NCBI RefSeq assembly: GCF_004000235.1
Contig: NZ_RCIO01000007.1
Location: 1-64,000 of the forward strand
Source: Mesorhizobium sp. Z1-4
Lineage (GTDB): Bacteria > Pseudomonadota > Alphaproteobacteria > Rhizobiales > Rhizobiaceae
Reading direction: 5' to 3'
DNA length: 64,000 nt
In this document: piece after piece, positions 1-7,480 of the stretch
Layout: every line of letters begins with the position of its first letter
Position numbering within the stretch: the first letter of the stretch is position 1
Notes under the pieces: model-generated
The model's input: only the letters and a program-made list of their open reading frames with translations
Database searches by the model: none
What the model was told of the DNA's origin: nothing
Translations under genes and position numbers: made by a program

Positions 1-394
1 GCATGCCGATCGCGGCCATCTTCTCAAGGACAGGCATTGCCTTTTCGATATCGCGCACACCCGACTGCGAGTTGGTCGTCGCACCTGCGGGATAAAGCTT
101 CACCGCCGTGATCACACCATCTGCAAAACCTGCCGCAACATCGGCCGGGTCCGTCTGTTCGGTGAGATAGAGCGTCATCAGCGGCGTGAAGTCGTGGCCC
201 TCTGGCAGGGCGGCCACAATCCGCTCGCGATAGGCCACCGCATCCTTCACCGTCACCACCGGCGGCACCAGATTGGGCATGATGATGGCGCGGGCGAAAC
301 TCATCGAACTGTACGGCAGCACCGCTTCCAGCATCGACCCATCCCGCAGATGCAAATGCCAGTCGTCAGGCCGGCGGAGTGTCAGGGACGTCAT
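1..394 (-). CDS. pyrC: dihydroorotase (class II PyrC-like), N-terminal part
   Basis: The first 131 residues are present; the rest lies beyond the window start. The N-terminus reads [19 protein letters not shown], which carries the HxH metal-binding motif of the homodimeric PyrC-type dihydroorotases, and near residue 100 the stretch AVKLYPAG holds the lysine that is carboxylated in this family. The enzyme interconverts dihydroorotate and N-carbamoyl-L-aspartate in the cytosol. Its start overlaps the stop of the upstream amidohydrolase in an ATGA arrangement, so it is the last visible gene of a translationally coupled operon. In biosynthesis it makes dihydroorotate; here, beside a carbamoyl-amino-acid hydrolase and an orotate-type dehydrogenase, the ring-opening direction is more likely. 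The catabolic role is inferred; the family assignment is strong. Confidence 0.88.
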   Translation of the reverse strand, partial: MTSLTLRRPDDWHLHLRDGSMLEAVLPYSSMSFARAIIMPNLVPPVVTVKDAVAYRERIVAALPEGHDFTPLMTLYLTEQTDPADVAAGFADGVITAVKLYPAGATTNSQSGVRDIEKAMPVLEKMAAIGM

Positions 395-1674
395 GATGGC
401 ACCTTGAGGAACTCATAAAGAATGTCGACGGCAGCGATGAAGTCGGGAAGCTCCATCGCTTCCTTCGGGTTGTGCGAGCCATTCTGGTTGCGCACGAAAA
501 CCATCGCGGAGGGAACGCCGGCGGCGCCAAAAACAGCCGCATCGTGACCGCCGCCGCTCGGCATGACAAAGGGTGCCTGCCCGGCCCGTTCCATAGCCGC
601 TTCAAGCCCGGCCACAAGCGACGGGTCGCAGAGTGCCGGCTGCGAATAAAGCTCCTCGTCGACTTCGAAACGTACCTTGCGGTCCCGCTCGACCTGCCGC
701 ATCTCTTCGCTCAGCAGGGTACGCATTTCCTCCAGGGTAGCGGCACTCTGGCTGCGCATGTCGAGACTGAACATGATCTCGTCCGGTATGCGCGACATGG
801 CGTGGCGCTCGGGATCGGTACCGACTACGCCGCTGGTCAGCACCAGGTCGTCGCCCTTCTGCAGGATGGTCGACCAGCTCTCATCAAGCCGCACCAGAAG
901 GTCCGCCATCGCCAGCACCGGGTCGCGACGGAACGCGCGAGGCACGGCACCCGAGTGGCCGGCTTCGCCCACGCAATGTATCGCGCGGTGACGGATATTG
1001 CCGCGTATGCCCGACACGACCGCGGCCGGAATGTTCTTGCCGATCAGCAGCGGTCCCTGTTCGATGTGAAGCTCGAGATAGGCTTCTATCCTTGACAGGT
1101 CGATGAGGGGTTTGCCGCCGCGCACTTCGTTCATCGGAATGCCGATATCGGCCATATGCTCGTCGAGCGAGCGGCCATCGCCCTTGTGGCGCGCGGCCAG
1201 CTCAGACGCCGAAAGCTTGCCGGTGAGCGCCTTGGAGCCGATGTAACAAGGCCCGAACCAGGCGCTCTCTTCGCCGCGCATCGCCAGCACATGCAGCGGC
1301 TTGATCCTTGACGTTTCGTCACTCGCCGCGCGAACGAGGCAGATCAGACCAGCCACGATGCCGGCCAACCCGTCGAAGTTTCCGCCGAAAGGCACGCTGT
1401 CGACGTGAGATCCCACGACGGTGAACCGGTCGGCATCGCGGTGCCCAGGCAGGCAGAAATTTGCGTTGCCGCCCGCGTCATACCAGGCGTCGAACCCCTG
1501 ATCGCGGGCGAAGTCGACCAGCATGGCGAGAGTTCTGGTTTCAACCTCCGAAAATGCCGGGCGGCTGACACCCTCGACGTCTGCGGTGCGCGTGGCGATC
1601 ACATCGAACAATGCTCCGGCGATGCGGATATCTTCGGCACCGGCGTCCTGAGGCATTGGCCTGAGTGCCGTCAT
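391..1674 (-). CDS. M20-family N-carbamoyl-L-amino-acid hydrolase (candidate ureidosuccinase)
   Basis: 427 residues, normal for the hydantoinase/carbamoylase branch of M20 metallopeptidases. Visible motifs are [15 protein letters not shown] (metal His90 and bridging Asp101), RGEES (Glu135/Glu136), the GSKALTG signature typical of carbamoylases, and LHIEQG (His203). The family removes the carbamoyl group from N-carbamoyl amino acids or related ureido compounds, releasing CO2 and ammonia. Its start overlaps pyrD by ATGA and its stop overlaps pyrC by ATGA. Between a dihydroorotase and a dihydroorotate dehydrogenase the expected substrate is N-carbamoyl-L-aspartate (ureidosuccinate), giving aspartate. 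A beta-ureidopropionase or allantoate amidohydrolase cannot be excluded from sequence alone, but their usual partners are absent. Confidence 0.82.
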   Translation of the reverse strand: MTALRPMPQDAGAEDIRIAGALFDVIATRTADVEGVSRPAFSEVETRTLAMLVDFARDQGFDAWYDAGGNANFCLPGHRDADRFTVVGSHVDSVPFGGNFDGLAGIVAGLICLVRAASDETSRIKPLHVLAMRGEESAWFGPCYIGSKALTGKLSASELAARHKGDGRSLDEHMADIGIPMNEVRGGKPLIDLSRIEAYLELHIEQGPLLIGKNIPAAVVSGIRGNIRHRAIHCVGEAGHSGAVPRAFRRDPVLAMADLLVRLDESWSTILQKGDDLVLTSGVVGTDPERHAMSRIPDEIMFSLDMRSQSAATLEEMRTLLSEEMRQVERDRKVRFEVDEELYSQPALCDPSLVAGLEAAMERAGQAPFVMPSGGGHDAAVFGAAGVPSAMVFVRNQNGSHNPKEAMELPDFIAAVDILYEFLKVPS

Positions 1675-2615
1675 GGCGCCGCCTCCATGAAGACAACGCC
1701 GGACTTCTGCTCGTCGTCGATCACCGTGCCGATGATTTCGCGAACTGATGAGACGCCCTCGCGCGAGAGCCGCCCTTCCAGTTCGGCAATGATCGAGACC
1801 ATCGCGGTCGGATTGATGAAGGTGGCCGTGCCGACCTGGACGGCGGACGCCCCTGCGATCAGGAACTCAAGTACGTCATCGGCGGTAGAGATGCCCCCGC
1901 AGCCGATGATCGGAATTCGCGTTGCCTTCGCGCACTGATAGGCCATGCGAAGTGCGATCGGCTTCAAAGAAGGACCCGAAAGTCCGCCCATGAGATTGCC
2001 GAGCTTGGGGCGGCGGGTACGGGTATCGATGGCCATTGCCAGAAGCGTGTTGGCAACGACGAGAGCGTCCGCGCCACCTTCCTCTGCGGCGCGCGCCACC
2101 TCGGGCGTTTCGCCCGTATTGGGCGTAAGCTTCGCCCACAGCGGCAGGCGCGTCGCCTTGCGAAGCCGGCTCATCACCTCATAGGTCGAGGACGGCCGGA
2201 TGGCGAAGGCCTTGCCGTCTTCCTCGATATTCGGGCAGGAGACGTTCACTTCGATCGCGGCCACGCCGTCGACCGACACCTCGGCGCAAAGCGCCTCGAA
2301 TTCATCGGCGGTGTTGCCGGATATGCTGACGACCAGCGGCGTGTTGTATGCGCTGTAGAACGGCGCCGTTTTTTCGAGGAAATAACGAACGCCCTTGCTC
2401 GGAATACCGATCGAATTCAGCATCGAACCATCGACCTCGCAGACGCGCGGCGTCGGGTTGCCGCTGCGCAGGTCGCGGGTGATCGTTTTCGTGACATGAG
2501 CGCCCAGGCATTCGATGTCGAAGACCTCAGCCAGCTCCTCGGAGAAAGTGCCGGAGGCCGGCATGACCGGGTTCTTGAGCTTCAGGCCGGCAATATCGAC
2601 AGACATGTCTACCAT
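1671..2615 (-). CDS. pyrD: dihydroorotate dehydrogenase, class 1B catalytic (PyrD) subunit
   Basis: 314 residues from the ATG at 2615, preceded by AGGAGG seven bases upstream; the longer open frame has no such site. FMN barrel enzyme with the class 1B pattern rather than the membrane class 2 usual in Proteobacteria. Orotate-site residues seem conserved: Lys43 in VTKT, Asn67 in MLNSIG, Asn124 and catalytic Cys127 in NVSCPN, Lys162 in AKLTPN and Asn189-Thr190. Dihydropyrimidine dehydrogenases have a different loop after SCP, so orotate is the better substrate guess. It overlaps the stop of pyrK by 7 bases and the start of the amidohydrolase by 4. Class 1B enzymes work with PyrK and NAD and can reduce orotate; the catabolic direction is inferred from the operon. 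Confidence 0.88.
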   Translation of the reverse strand: MVDMSVDIAGLKLKNPVMPASGTFSEELAEVFDIECLGAHVTKTITRDLRSGNPTPRVCEVDGSMLNSIGIPSKGVRYFLEKTAPFYSAYNTPLVVSISGNTADEFEALCAEVSVDGVAAIEVNVSCPNIEEDGKAFAIRPSSTYEVMSRLRKATRLPLWAKLTPNTGETPEVARAAEEGGADALVVANTLLAMAIDTRTRRPKLGNLMGGLSGPSLKPIALRMAYQCAKATRIPIIGCGGISTADDVLEFLIAGASAVQVGTATFINPTAMVSIIAELEGRLSREGVSSVREIIGTVIDDEQKSGVVFMEAAP

Positions 2616-3457
2616 GGCATCGCCTCCTGAATGTCGAAGACGGGGCCTTCGCGGCAGACGCGCAGCTGCACGCGCTTTCCATCCTGCATGAAGGGGCGCA
2701 CGCAGCAGTGGCACATGCCGAGACCGCAGGCCATTTGCTGCTCAAGCGCGATTTCGCCCGGTATGCCATGCCGCCTGCCGAGCTTCTGAAGCAGCAGAAG
2801 CATGCGGTTCGAACCGCAGGTGTAAAACGCGTCGACGCCTCGCTTTTCGACAAGCGTTTCGATGACGCCTTCGACATGCTCCATGGAGGAGGTGCCGTCG
2901 GCATCCGTCACGGTGACGACATCGGCGCCCATATCGCGAAAATAGTCGATCGACATCAGCACATCGGCATGTCTGGCGCTGCAGATCGCAGTAAGCCGGC
3001 GACCGCGATTGCGCGCCTCAAGCGCCAGCGGCGCCAGCGTTGCAAGACCGACACCGCGCGCAACCAGCACCAGATGCTGCCAGTCGTCCTCGATACGGAA
3101 GCCCAGACCGAGCGGGCCAAGCACATTGAGCATGTCGCCCGGACCGAGGTGGAAAAGCGCGCGCGTGCCAGCGCCAGCCACCTTGTAAAGGAAGTGCAGC
3201 TCGCCCGTTTCGGGAAAGAAGCCGTAGATGCTCATTGGCCGGCGCAGATATGGCGTTTCACCGCCGATGACCGGGCACAGAAGATGGAAGAACTGGCCGG
3301 CGCGGCAACGCTCGAGCAGCTCCAGCGGAGCCTTGAGCGCAAGCCGCATATACTCGCCGTTGACAGGGTCATTCGACACCACAACGAGGTCACGCTCGAA
3401 CACGTCAGCGGCGGGCAGACGCGTGCCCGCCAGCGGTGGAGACAACACCTTGCCCAT
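2609..3457 (-). CDS. pyrK: dihydroorotate dehydrogenase electron-transfer subunit (PyrK-like)
   Basis: 282 residues. The N-terminal half is a ferredoxin-reductase fold with the FAD motif RRPMSIYG (residues 72-79). The C-terminus carries the PyrK iron-sulfur motif with Cys244, Cys249, Cys252 and Cys268, spacing 5-3-16, close to that of Gram-positive PyrK, which binds one [2Fe-2S] cluster. It moves electrons between NAD(H) and the FMN of PyrD. The start overlaps the stop of dctM by one base (TGATG), and the stop lies 7 bases inside pyrD, so translation of transporter and enzyme is coupled. A stray open frame continues upstream through dctM in this reading frame; it is not part of the gene. Confidence 0.87.
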   Translation of the reverse strand: MGKVLSPPLAGTRLPAADVFERDLVVVSNDPVNGEYMRLALKAPLELLERCRAGQFFHLLCPVIGGETPYLRRPMSIYGFFPETGELHFLYKVAGAGTRALFHLGPGDMLNVLGPLGLGFRIEDDWQHLVLVARGVGLATLAPLALEARNRGRRLTAICSARHADVLMSIDYFRDMGADVVTVTDADGTSSMEHVEGVIETLVEKRGVDAFYTCGSNRMLLLLQKLGRRHGIPGEIALEQQMACGLGMCHCCVRPFMQDGKRVQLRVCREGPVFDIQEAMPW

Positions 3458-4743
3458 CAGCCGAACACCAGATTCGGCAGGAAGGTCGAGATCGGCGGCA
3501 CATAGGTGATCACCGCGAGCGCGACGAGGTTGGCGATCACGAAAGGCCAGATGCCCGAAATGATGGTCATCACCGGCTTGCCGAGCGTGGACGATGCAAC
3601 GAACAGATCGAGCCCGAAGGGCGGGGTGATCATGCCGACCGAAATGTTCAGCGTAACGATCATGCCGAAATGGATGGGGTCGATGCCGAACGCCGTCGCA
3701 ACCGGGTACAGTGGCGGCACCAGGATCAGCAGCGCCGAATTCGGGTCGATGAACATGCCCGCGATCAGGAATGCGACGTTGACGACGAGCAGGAAGATGA
3801 TCGGGCCGGCATCGACTGCGGCCAGGAAGGCCAGGATCTGGTTCGGCACCTGCGCGAGCGTGATGAAGTAGGAGAGCAGGCCGCCCAGCGCGAGCAGAAT
3901 GAAGATGATGGCGGTGGAGATCGCGGCGCGTTCGGTGATCTCGAACAGCCTTCTGAATGTCAGCGAGCGGAAGACGACGCTTTCGACGAAAATCGCGTAA
4001 ACGACGCTCGCTGCCGCGGCTTCGGTCGGGGTGAAGAAGCCGGTGTAGATGCCGCCCAGGATGATCAGCGGCATGCCCAGCGCCCAGCCGGCGTGGCGGA
4101 TGGCGGCGAAGCGCTCGGACCAGCTGGTCTGGGGGCCGGCGCTGACGCCGCTGCGGCGGGCCTCCACAGCGACCAGAATGGCAAAGACCAGGCCGAGCAC
4201 GAGACCTGCCGCGATGCCGGCCACGAACAGGCGGGCAACCGAGGCGCCGGTCATCCAGCCATAGATGATGAGCGTGATCGACGGCGGAATAAGAAGCGCG
4301 GTCTCCGCGCTCGATGCGACGAGGCCGAGCGAAAATTTCTCGCGGAAGCCGGCGGCGCGCATCTCGGGATAGACCATGCGCCCCATGGCCGCCACTGTGG
4401 CAGGTGCCGAGCCGGAGACCGAGCCGAAGGCCATCGAGCCACCGATGACCGTGTAGCCGATGCCGCCCTTGCGGTGGCCGACCAGCGATTGCACCAGCCC
4501 GGTGAGGCGGCGGGCAATCTGGCCGTCGCCCATCAGCTCGGCTGCGAGAATGAAGAAAGGAATTGCCAGCAGGGTCGAGTGGTTGATGCCACCGACCACC
4601 TTCTGGACGATAACCGGATCGGGCAGCGAGCCGTAAAAGAACTGCTTCGCCATGATCGCCGGGACGCCGAGGACGAGAAACATCTCGAAGCCGCACACCA
4701 GCATCAGCACGGCCGTGGCAATGACTGCGAATAGGAGGATCAT
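3457..4743 (-). CDS. dctM: TRAP transporter large permease (DctM family)
   Basis: 428 residues, about a dozen hydrophobic segments, and the DctM signatures GGSMAFGSVSGSAPATVAAMG and FSLGLVASSAETALLIPPSI-type loops. It is the ion-coupled membrane channel of a tripartite periplasmic transporter. Its start overlaps dctQ by four bases (ATGA) and its stop overlaps the start of pyrK by one base. Having the transporter directly fused by overlap to the dehydrogenase genes is strong evidence that the imported substrate is the substrate of those enzymes. TRAP systems carry organic anions, which fits orotate, a carboxylate. Substrate is inferred. Confidence 0.93.
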   Translation of the reverse strand: MILLFAVIATAVLMLVCGFEMFLVLGVPAIMAKQFFYGSLPDPVIVQKVVGGINHSTLLAIPFFILAAELMGDGQIARRLTGLVQSLVGHRKGGIGYTVIGGSMAFGSVSGSAPATVAAMGRMVYPEMRAAGFREKFSLGLVASSAETALLIPPSITLIIYGWMTGASVARLFVAGIAAGLVLGLVFAILVAVEARRSGVSAGPQTSWSERFAAIRHAGWALGMPLIILGGIYTGFFTPTEAAAASVVYAIFVESVVFRSLTFRRLFEITERAAISTAIIFILLALGGLLSYFITLAQVPNQILAFLAAVDAGPIIFLLVVNVAFLIAGMFIDPNSALLILVPPLYPVATAFGIDPIHFGMIVTLNISVGMITPPFGLDLFVASSTLGKPVMTIISGIWPFVIANLVALAVITYVPPISTFLPNLVFG

Positions 4744-5243
4744 GCGTCGCTCGCTTCGGTCTGGGAGTAGCGGTCGATCATGCCGGTCAGGCTGAGCAGG
4801 TAGCGCAGTGCCAAAAGCGTGAAGCCTATCGTCGGCGCGACATAGAGCCAGCCCATCGGCAGGCCGAGAGTCGGGCTGCGCTGGCCGGTCCCGAATACAA
4901 AGCCGGTCATCTTGTAACCAAGCCAGACCAGATAAAGCGCGAATACCAAGCCGAGCGCGTCGATGATCTTGCCCATCGGCAGGCCGAGCTTGCGGGCAAT
5001 GCCGGCCCGCCAGGTGTCGACCGCGACATGCCGCCCGTATTCAAGTGCGAGCCCCATTGCCAGGAAGACGAGATAGACGTTCATCAGACGAACCGCCTCT
5101 TCGATCCAGGCCAGATCGGATGCCAGGCTGGAGCCGGAGGCGCGCACGACGACGTTGGTGAAGTAGAGGCCGACCATGGTGAGGAACAGCGCGACAAGCA
5201 GCGAGCGTTCCACCAGGCGCAATATCGATAGCGATCTCTGCAC
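4740..5243 (-). CDS. dctQ: TRAP transporter small permease (DctQ family)
   Basis: 167 residues with four predicted membrane segments (about residues 10-32, 45-68, 88-108 and 128-150), the size and topology of DctQ proteins. A GTG start at 5243 is preceded by GGAGGAGAACC, an excellent ribosome-binding site. It forms the membrane complex with DctM. It lies 86 bases downstream of dctP, with a strong hairpin in the gap, and overlaps dctM by four bases. Confidence 0.9.
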   Translation of the reverse strand: MQRSLSILRLVERSLLVALFLTMVGLYFTNVVVRASGSSLASDLAWIEEAVRLMNVYLVFLAMGLALEYGRHVAVDTWRAGIARKLGLPMGKIIDALGLVFALYLVWLGYKMTGFVFGTGQRSPTLGLPMGWLYVAPTIGFTLLALRYLLSLTGMIDRYSQTEASDA

Positions 5244-5276
5244 GGTTCTCCTCCTTTTCCCGGACCAAATGAATAC

Positions 5277-5315
5277 GGCGCGCGAGCGGCCAAACTAGCC
5301 AGCTGCCCGCGCGCC
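5277..5315 (-). promoter_or_regulatory. hairpin between dctP and dctQ
   Basis: The dctP-dctQ gap contains a perfect 8-bp GC stem (GGCGCGCG at 5277-5284 pairing with CGCGCGCC at 5308-5315) around a 23-base loop. It has no T-run, so it is more likely an mRNA stabiliser or partial terminator than a full stop. Such hairpins downstream of binding-protein genes commonly allow more binding protein than permease to be made; that role here is inferred. Confidence 0.5.
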
Positions 5316-5329
5316 GCGAAAGCGCAACC

Positions 5330-6340
5330 TTATTTGATCGCGGCGTATTCCTTCTCGTAAAGATCGATCAGGGCGGCACCCTCGTCGCCTGCGCGCTCGA
5401 CATATGCCGTGCGGGTTGCCGGATACATGATCTCACGGAAGGAAGCCTTATCCTCGGCGGTGAGCTCACTCACGTCGAGACCAGCTGCCTTGATCTCTTC
5501 CAGAGAAGCAGCGACCGCCGCAGCCTTGTGAGCGATCAGGTCAGGGATAACTTCGGCAAAGGCGTCGGTGATCACTGTCTGATATTCGGCGGGCAGGCTT
5601 TGCCAGAAAGCCGGGTTGAAGAGGATCACGTCCTCCATCGCACCGTGGTTGGAGACAACAAGGTATTTCTGCACTTCGTAGAACTTCATCGCCCGGATGG
5701 TGTCGAGCGGGTTCTCCTGCGCGTCGACAACGCCAGTCTGAAGCGAGGTGTAAAGTTCGCCGAAGGGCAGCGCGATGGCCGATGCGCCGAGAGATTTGTA
5801 CTGCTCGATCAGGATGTTGGAATCCATCACGCGGAAGGTCTGACCGGCGAAGTCACCCATCCCGGTCAGCGGCTTGTTGGATGTGAAGTTCTTTTTGCCA
5901 TTGGGCCAGAGCATCAGGCATTCGACACCGCGGCTGTCGAAAGAATCGCAGAGCGCCTGCCCGAATGCTCCGGCCCGCAGTTCCTGCGCTTTCGCGTCGT
6001 CGTCCGGGAGGAGGAAGGGAATGTCGAGAATGGAAATGGCCGGGTTGAATCCGCCCAGGAATGCCGCGGGAGCAACGGTTGCCTCCAGCGTGCCGAGCTG
6101 AACGCCCTCGGTCATTTCACGCTGCTGGCCCAGCTGGCCCTGTGGGAAGATCTGAAATTCGACCGCGCCGTTGGTGCGTTCCGCGACCAGCGCCGCCACC
6201 TTCTCAAGATGGATATGGCGCGACTGCTGCGTTGATTCCAGGTGGCCGATCTTGGCGACGAAGTCCGCCGCCCAGGCGCCAACCGCGCTTGTTGTAACAA
6301 TGACCGAAGAAAGGGCCAGGCTGCGAAGCAATTGTTTCAC
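5330..6340 (-). CDS. dctP: TRAP transporter substrate-binding protein (DctP family)
   Basis: 336 residues from a GTG at 6340, which has GAGAGGTGG upstream and begins a standard signal peptide (VKQLLRSLALSSVIV..., cleavage after WA-ADF). Longer ATG-initiated frames would put about 28 extra residues before the signal peptide and are rejected. The protein has the DctP-type layout, including the conserved arginine region around NKPLTGMGDFAGQTFRV and the DAQENPLDTI segment. It captures substrate in the periplasm. As first gene of the operon it is transcribed from a TTGACA promoter at 6383-6411, beside an operator. A transported carboxylate such as orotate is the inferred ligand. Confidence 0.92.
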   Translation of the reverse strand: MKQLLRSLALSSVIVTTSAVGAWAADFVAKIGHLESTQQSRHIHLEKVAALVAERTNGAVEFQIFPQGQLGQQREMTEGVQLGTLEATVAPAAFLGGFNPAISILDIPFLLPDDDAKAQELRAGAFGQALCDSFDSRGVECLMLWPNGKKNFTSNKPLTGMGDFAGQTFRVMDSNILIEQYKSLGASAIALPFGELYTSLQTGVVDAQENPLDTIRAMKFYEVQKYLVVSNHGAMEDVILFNPAFWQSLPAEYQTVITDAFAEVIPDLIAHKAAAVAASLEEIKAAGLDVSELTAEDKASFREIMYPATRTAYVERAGDEGAALIDLYEKEYAAIK

Positions 6341-6382
6341 GGGTTCCACCTCTCGTCTGCTTATGGGATTGCTGCATGCTGG

Positions 6383-6411
6383 AGCGTATGGACGACCGGA
6401 AAGCCTGTCAA
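6383..6411 (-). promoter_or_regulatory. predicted promoter of the TRAP/orotate operon
   Basis: On the minus strand, TTGACA (6406-6411) is followed after 17 bases by TACGCT (6383-6388). The -35 is a perfect sigma-70 match and the -10 is poor (three of six), the pattern expected for a promoter that needs an activator. A palindrome lies seven bases upstream of the -35. Confidence 0.6.
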
Positions 6412-6418
6412 TCATTTT

Positions 6419-6450
6419 TCTCAAAAATGAGACGAATGGCCTATTCGTCT
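6419..6450. promoter_or_regulatory. candidate operators for the XRE regulator
   Basis: Two overlapping inverted repeats occupy the divergent region. The first is TCTCA-AAAA-TGAGA (6419-6432), a perfect 5-bp-arm palindrome. The second has perfect 8-bp arms, AGACGAAT and ATTCGTCT, around GGCCT (6430-6450). The first recurs in the other divergent region at 8648-8661 as TCTCA-ATAT-TGGGA, in nearly the same position relative to a TTGACA box. This is consistent with binding by one or both XRE regulators of the locus. Confidence 0.6.
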
Positions 6451-6478
6451 ATTTAATAAGCTTCTGACATGTTTTCGG

Positions 6479-6517
6479 AATTCGAATTTGACAATCGGCC
6501 AAATGCGGTCCGATAAC
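6479..6517 (+). promoter_or_regulatory. predicted promoter and palindrome of regulator A
   Basis: TTGACA (6488-6493), an 18-base spacer and GATAAC (6512-6517) form a plausible sigma-70 promoter for the regulator starting at 6547. A perfect 10-bp palindrome AATTCGAATT (6479-6488) abuts the -35, a place where a bound regulator would repress its own gene. Autoregulation is inferred. Confidence 0.5.
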
Positions 6518-6546
6518 GGCTATCCATGCAGCTGAGGTCGATTTGG

Positions 6547-7455
6547 ATGAATGAGCCGTTCGGGGATTCAGTTCGTTTCAAGGATATTGGCGCCCGATTG
6601 CGTGCTCACCGCCTTGGCAAAGAACTTACGCCGGATGAACTGGCAGGCAAGCTCGGCATTTCTCGCGCTGCTCTTTATCGCGCGGAGAAAGGCGAGATTC
6701 GCAAGATCGACATGCTCACCAGCATTGCCGATGAACTTGGCGTGTCGCTGGCGAGCCTCATGGGCGTCGGTGTTGAGTATGTCAGCACGGCGATAGCCTT
6801 CTTCGAGCGCATGCGGCAGCTCGAAGAGCAGTGTCAGCAGATCATCGGGCTGTTCAGCCCGGTCTCGTATCTTCTCACCTCGGATAATTACGACACCGTC
6901 CTCAGGGAAGTTCTGCGCGAGTCCGTCCCCGAAGGGGTCGAGGCGGAAGGCACGTCCACCAAAGCCGTCGACGGGCTTCTGGAAATACTTCGGGCGCGAA
7001 AGAAGGCCTTCAATTCCAACCGGCCGCTTATCGTCAGCCTCATAGCCTCTGCCGATCTGGAGCGGTTTCTGCTGCATGGCCTGATCGGTCGCCACGACCT
7101 GCCTGCCGATACGATCGATCTTCGCCGCAGGCACGCGCGGGCGGAAGCCGAGTTCATTCTTTCCATGCTGCGCAGCCAGCCAATCGGAATCCAGATCGGC
7201 ATTGTCCGCGAGCCGGTGCCGGCGACCAGCTTCCAGATATTCCGTCAGGCCGACAGATCGGTGCTTGCCATCAGCCCCTTCCGGCTTGGCGAGCAGCCCA
7301 ATATCCGGTTGGGTGTGGCGCTTATCACCTCGGCTCCCGAAGCGATGGAGCTTCACGAAGGCATTGCGGAACGCCTGTGGGGAGAAGCGCTGAAAGGCGG
7401 CGAAGCGGCGTCCTATCTTGAGGCAATGATCGAGAAATACGCGATCAAGAAGTGA
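6547..7455 (+). CDS. XRE-type transcriptional regulator A with C-terminal sensor region
   Basis: 302 residues from the ATG at 6547, which has GAGG nine bases upstream; an earlier in-frame ATG at 6526 sits almost on the predicted transcription start and lacks a site. Residues 11-65 are a Cro/C1-type helix-turn-helix (LGISRAALYRAEKGE as recognition region). The remaining 230 residues, starting YVSTAIAFFERMRQLEEQ, match the second regulator of this locus over their whole length and match no domain I can name; they probably bind a small ligand or form the oligomer. It diverges from the TRAP/orotate operon and is convergent with regulator B. Likely role: control of the orotate operon. Confidence 0.85.
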   Translation: MNEPFGDSVRFKDIGARLRAHRLGKELTPDELAGKLGISRAALYRAEKGEIRKIDMLTSIADELGVSLASLMGVGVEYVSTAIAFFERMRQLEEQCQQIIGLFSPVSYLLTSDNYDTVLREVLRESVPEGVEAEGTSTKAVDGLLEILRARKKAFNSNRPLIVSLIASADLERFLLHGLIGRHDLPADTIDLRRRHARAEAEFILSMLRSQPIGIQIGIVREPVPATSFQIFRQADRSVLAISPFRLGEQPNIRLGVALITSAPEAMELHEGIAERLWGEALKGGEAASYLEAMIEKYAIKK

Positions 7456-7480
7456 GGGCGCCGAGAAGCTGAGCGCGCCT

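Noticed and set aside
2609-4696. A 695-codon open frame covering pyrK and much of dctM
   Set aside because: Only the last 282 codons match PyrK; the upstream part is the antisense-type, Arg/His-rich translation of the dctM region in another frame and has no ribosome-binding site.
3436-4734. A 432-codon plus-strand open frame over dctM
   Set aside because: Composition dominated by Asp, Glu, Arg and His with no family likeness; it is the complement of the well-supported dctM gene.
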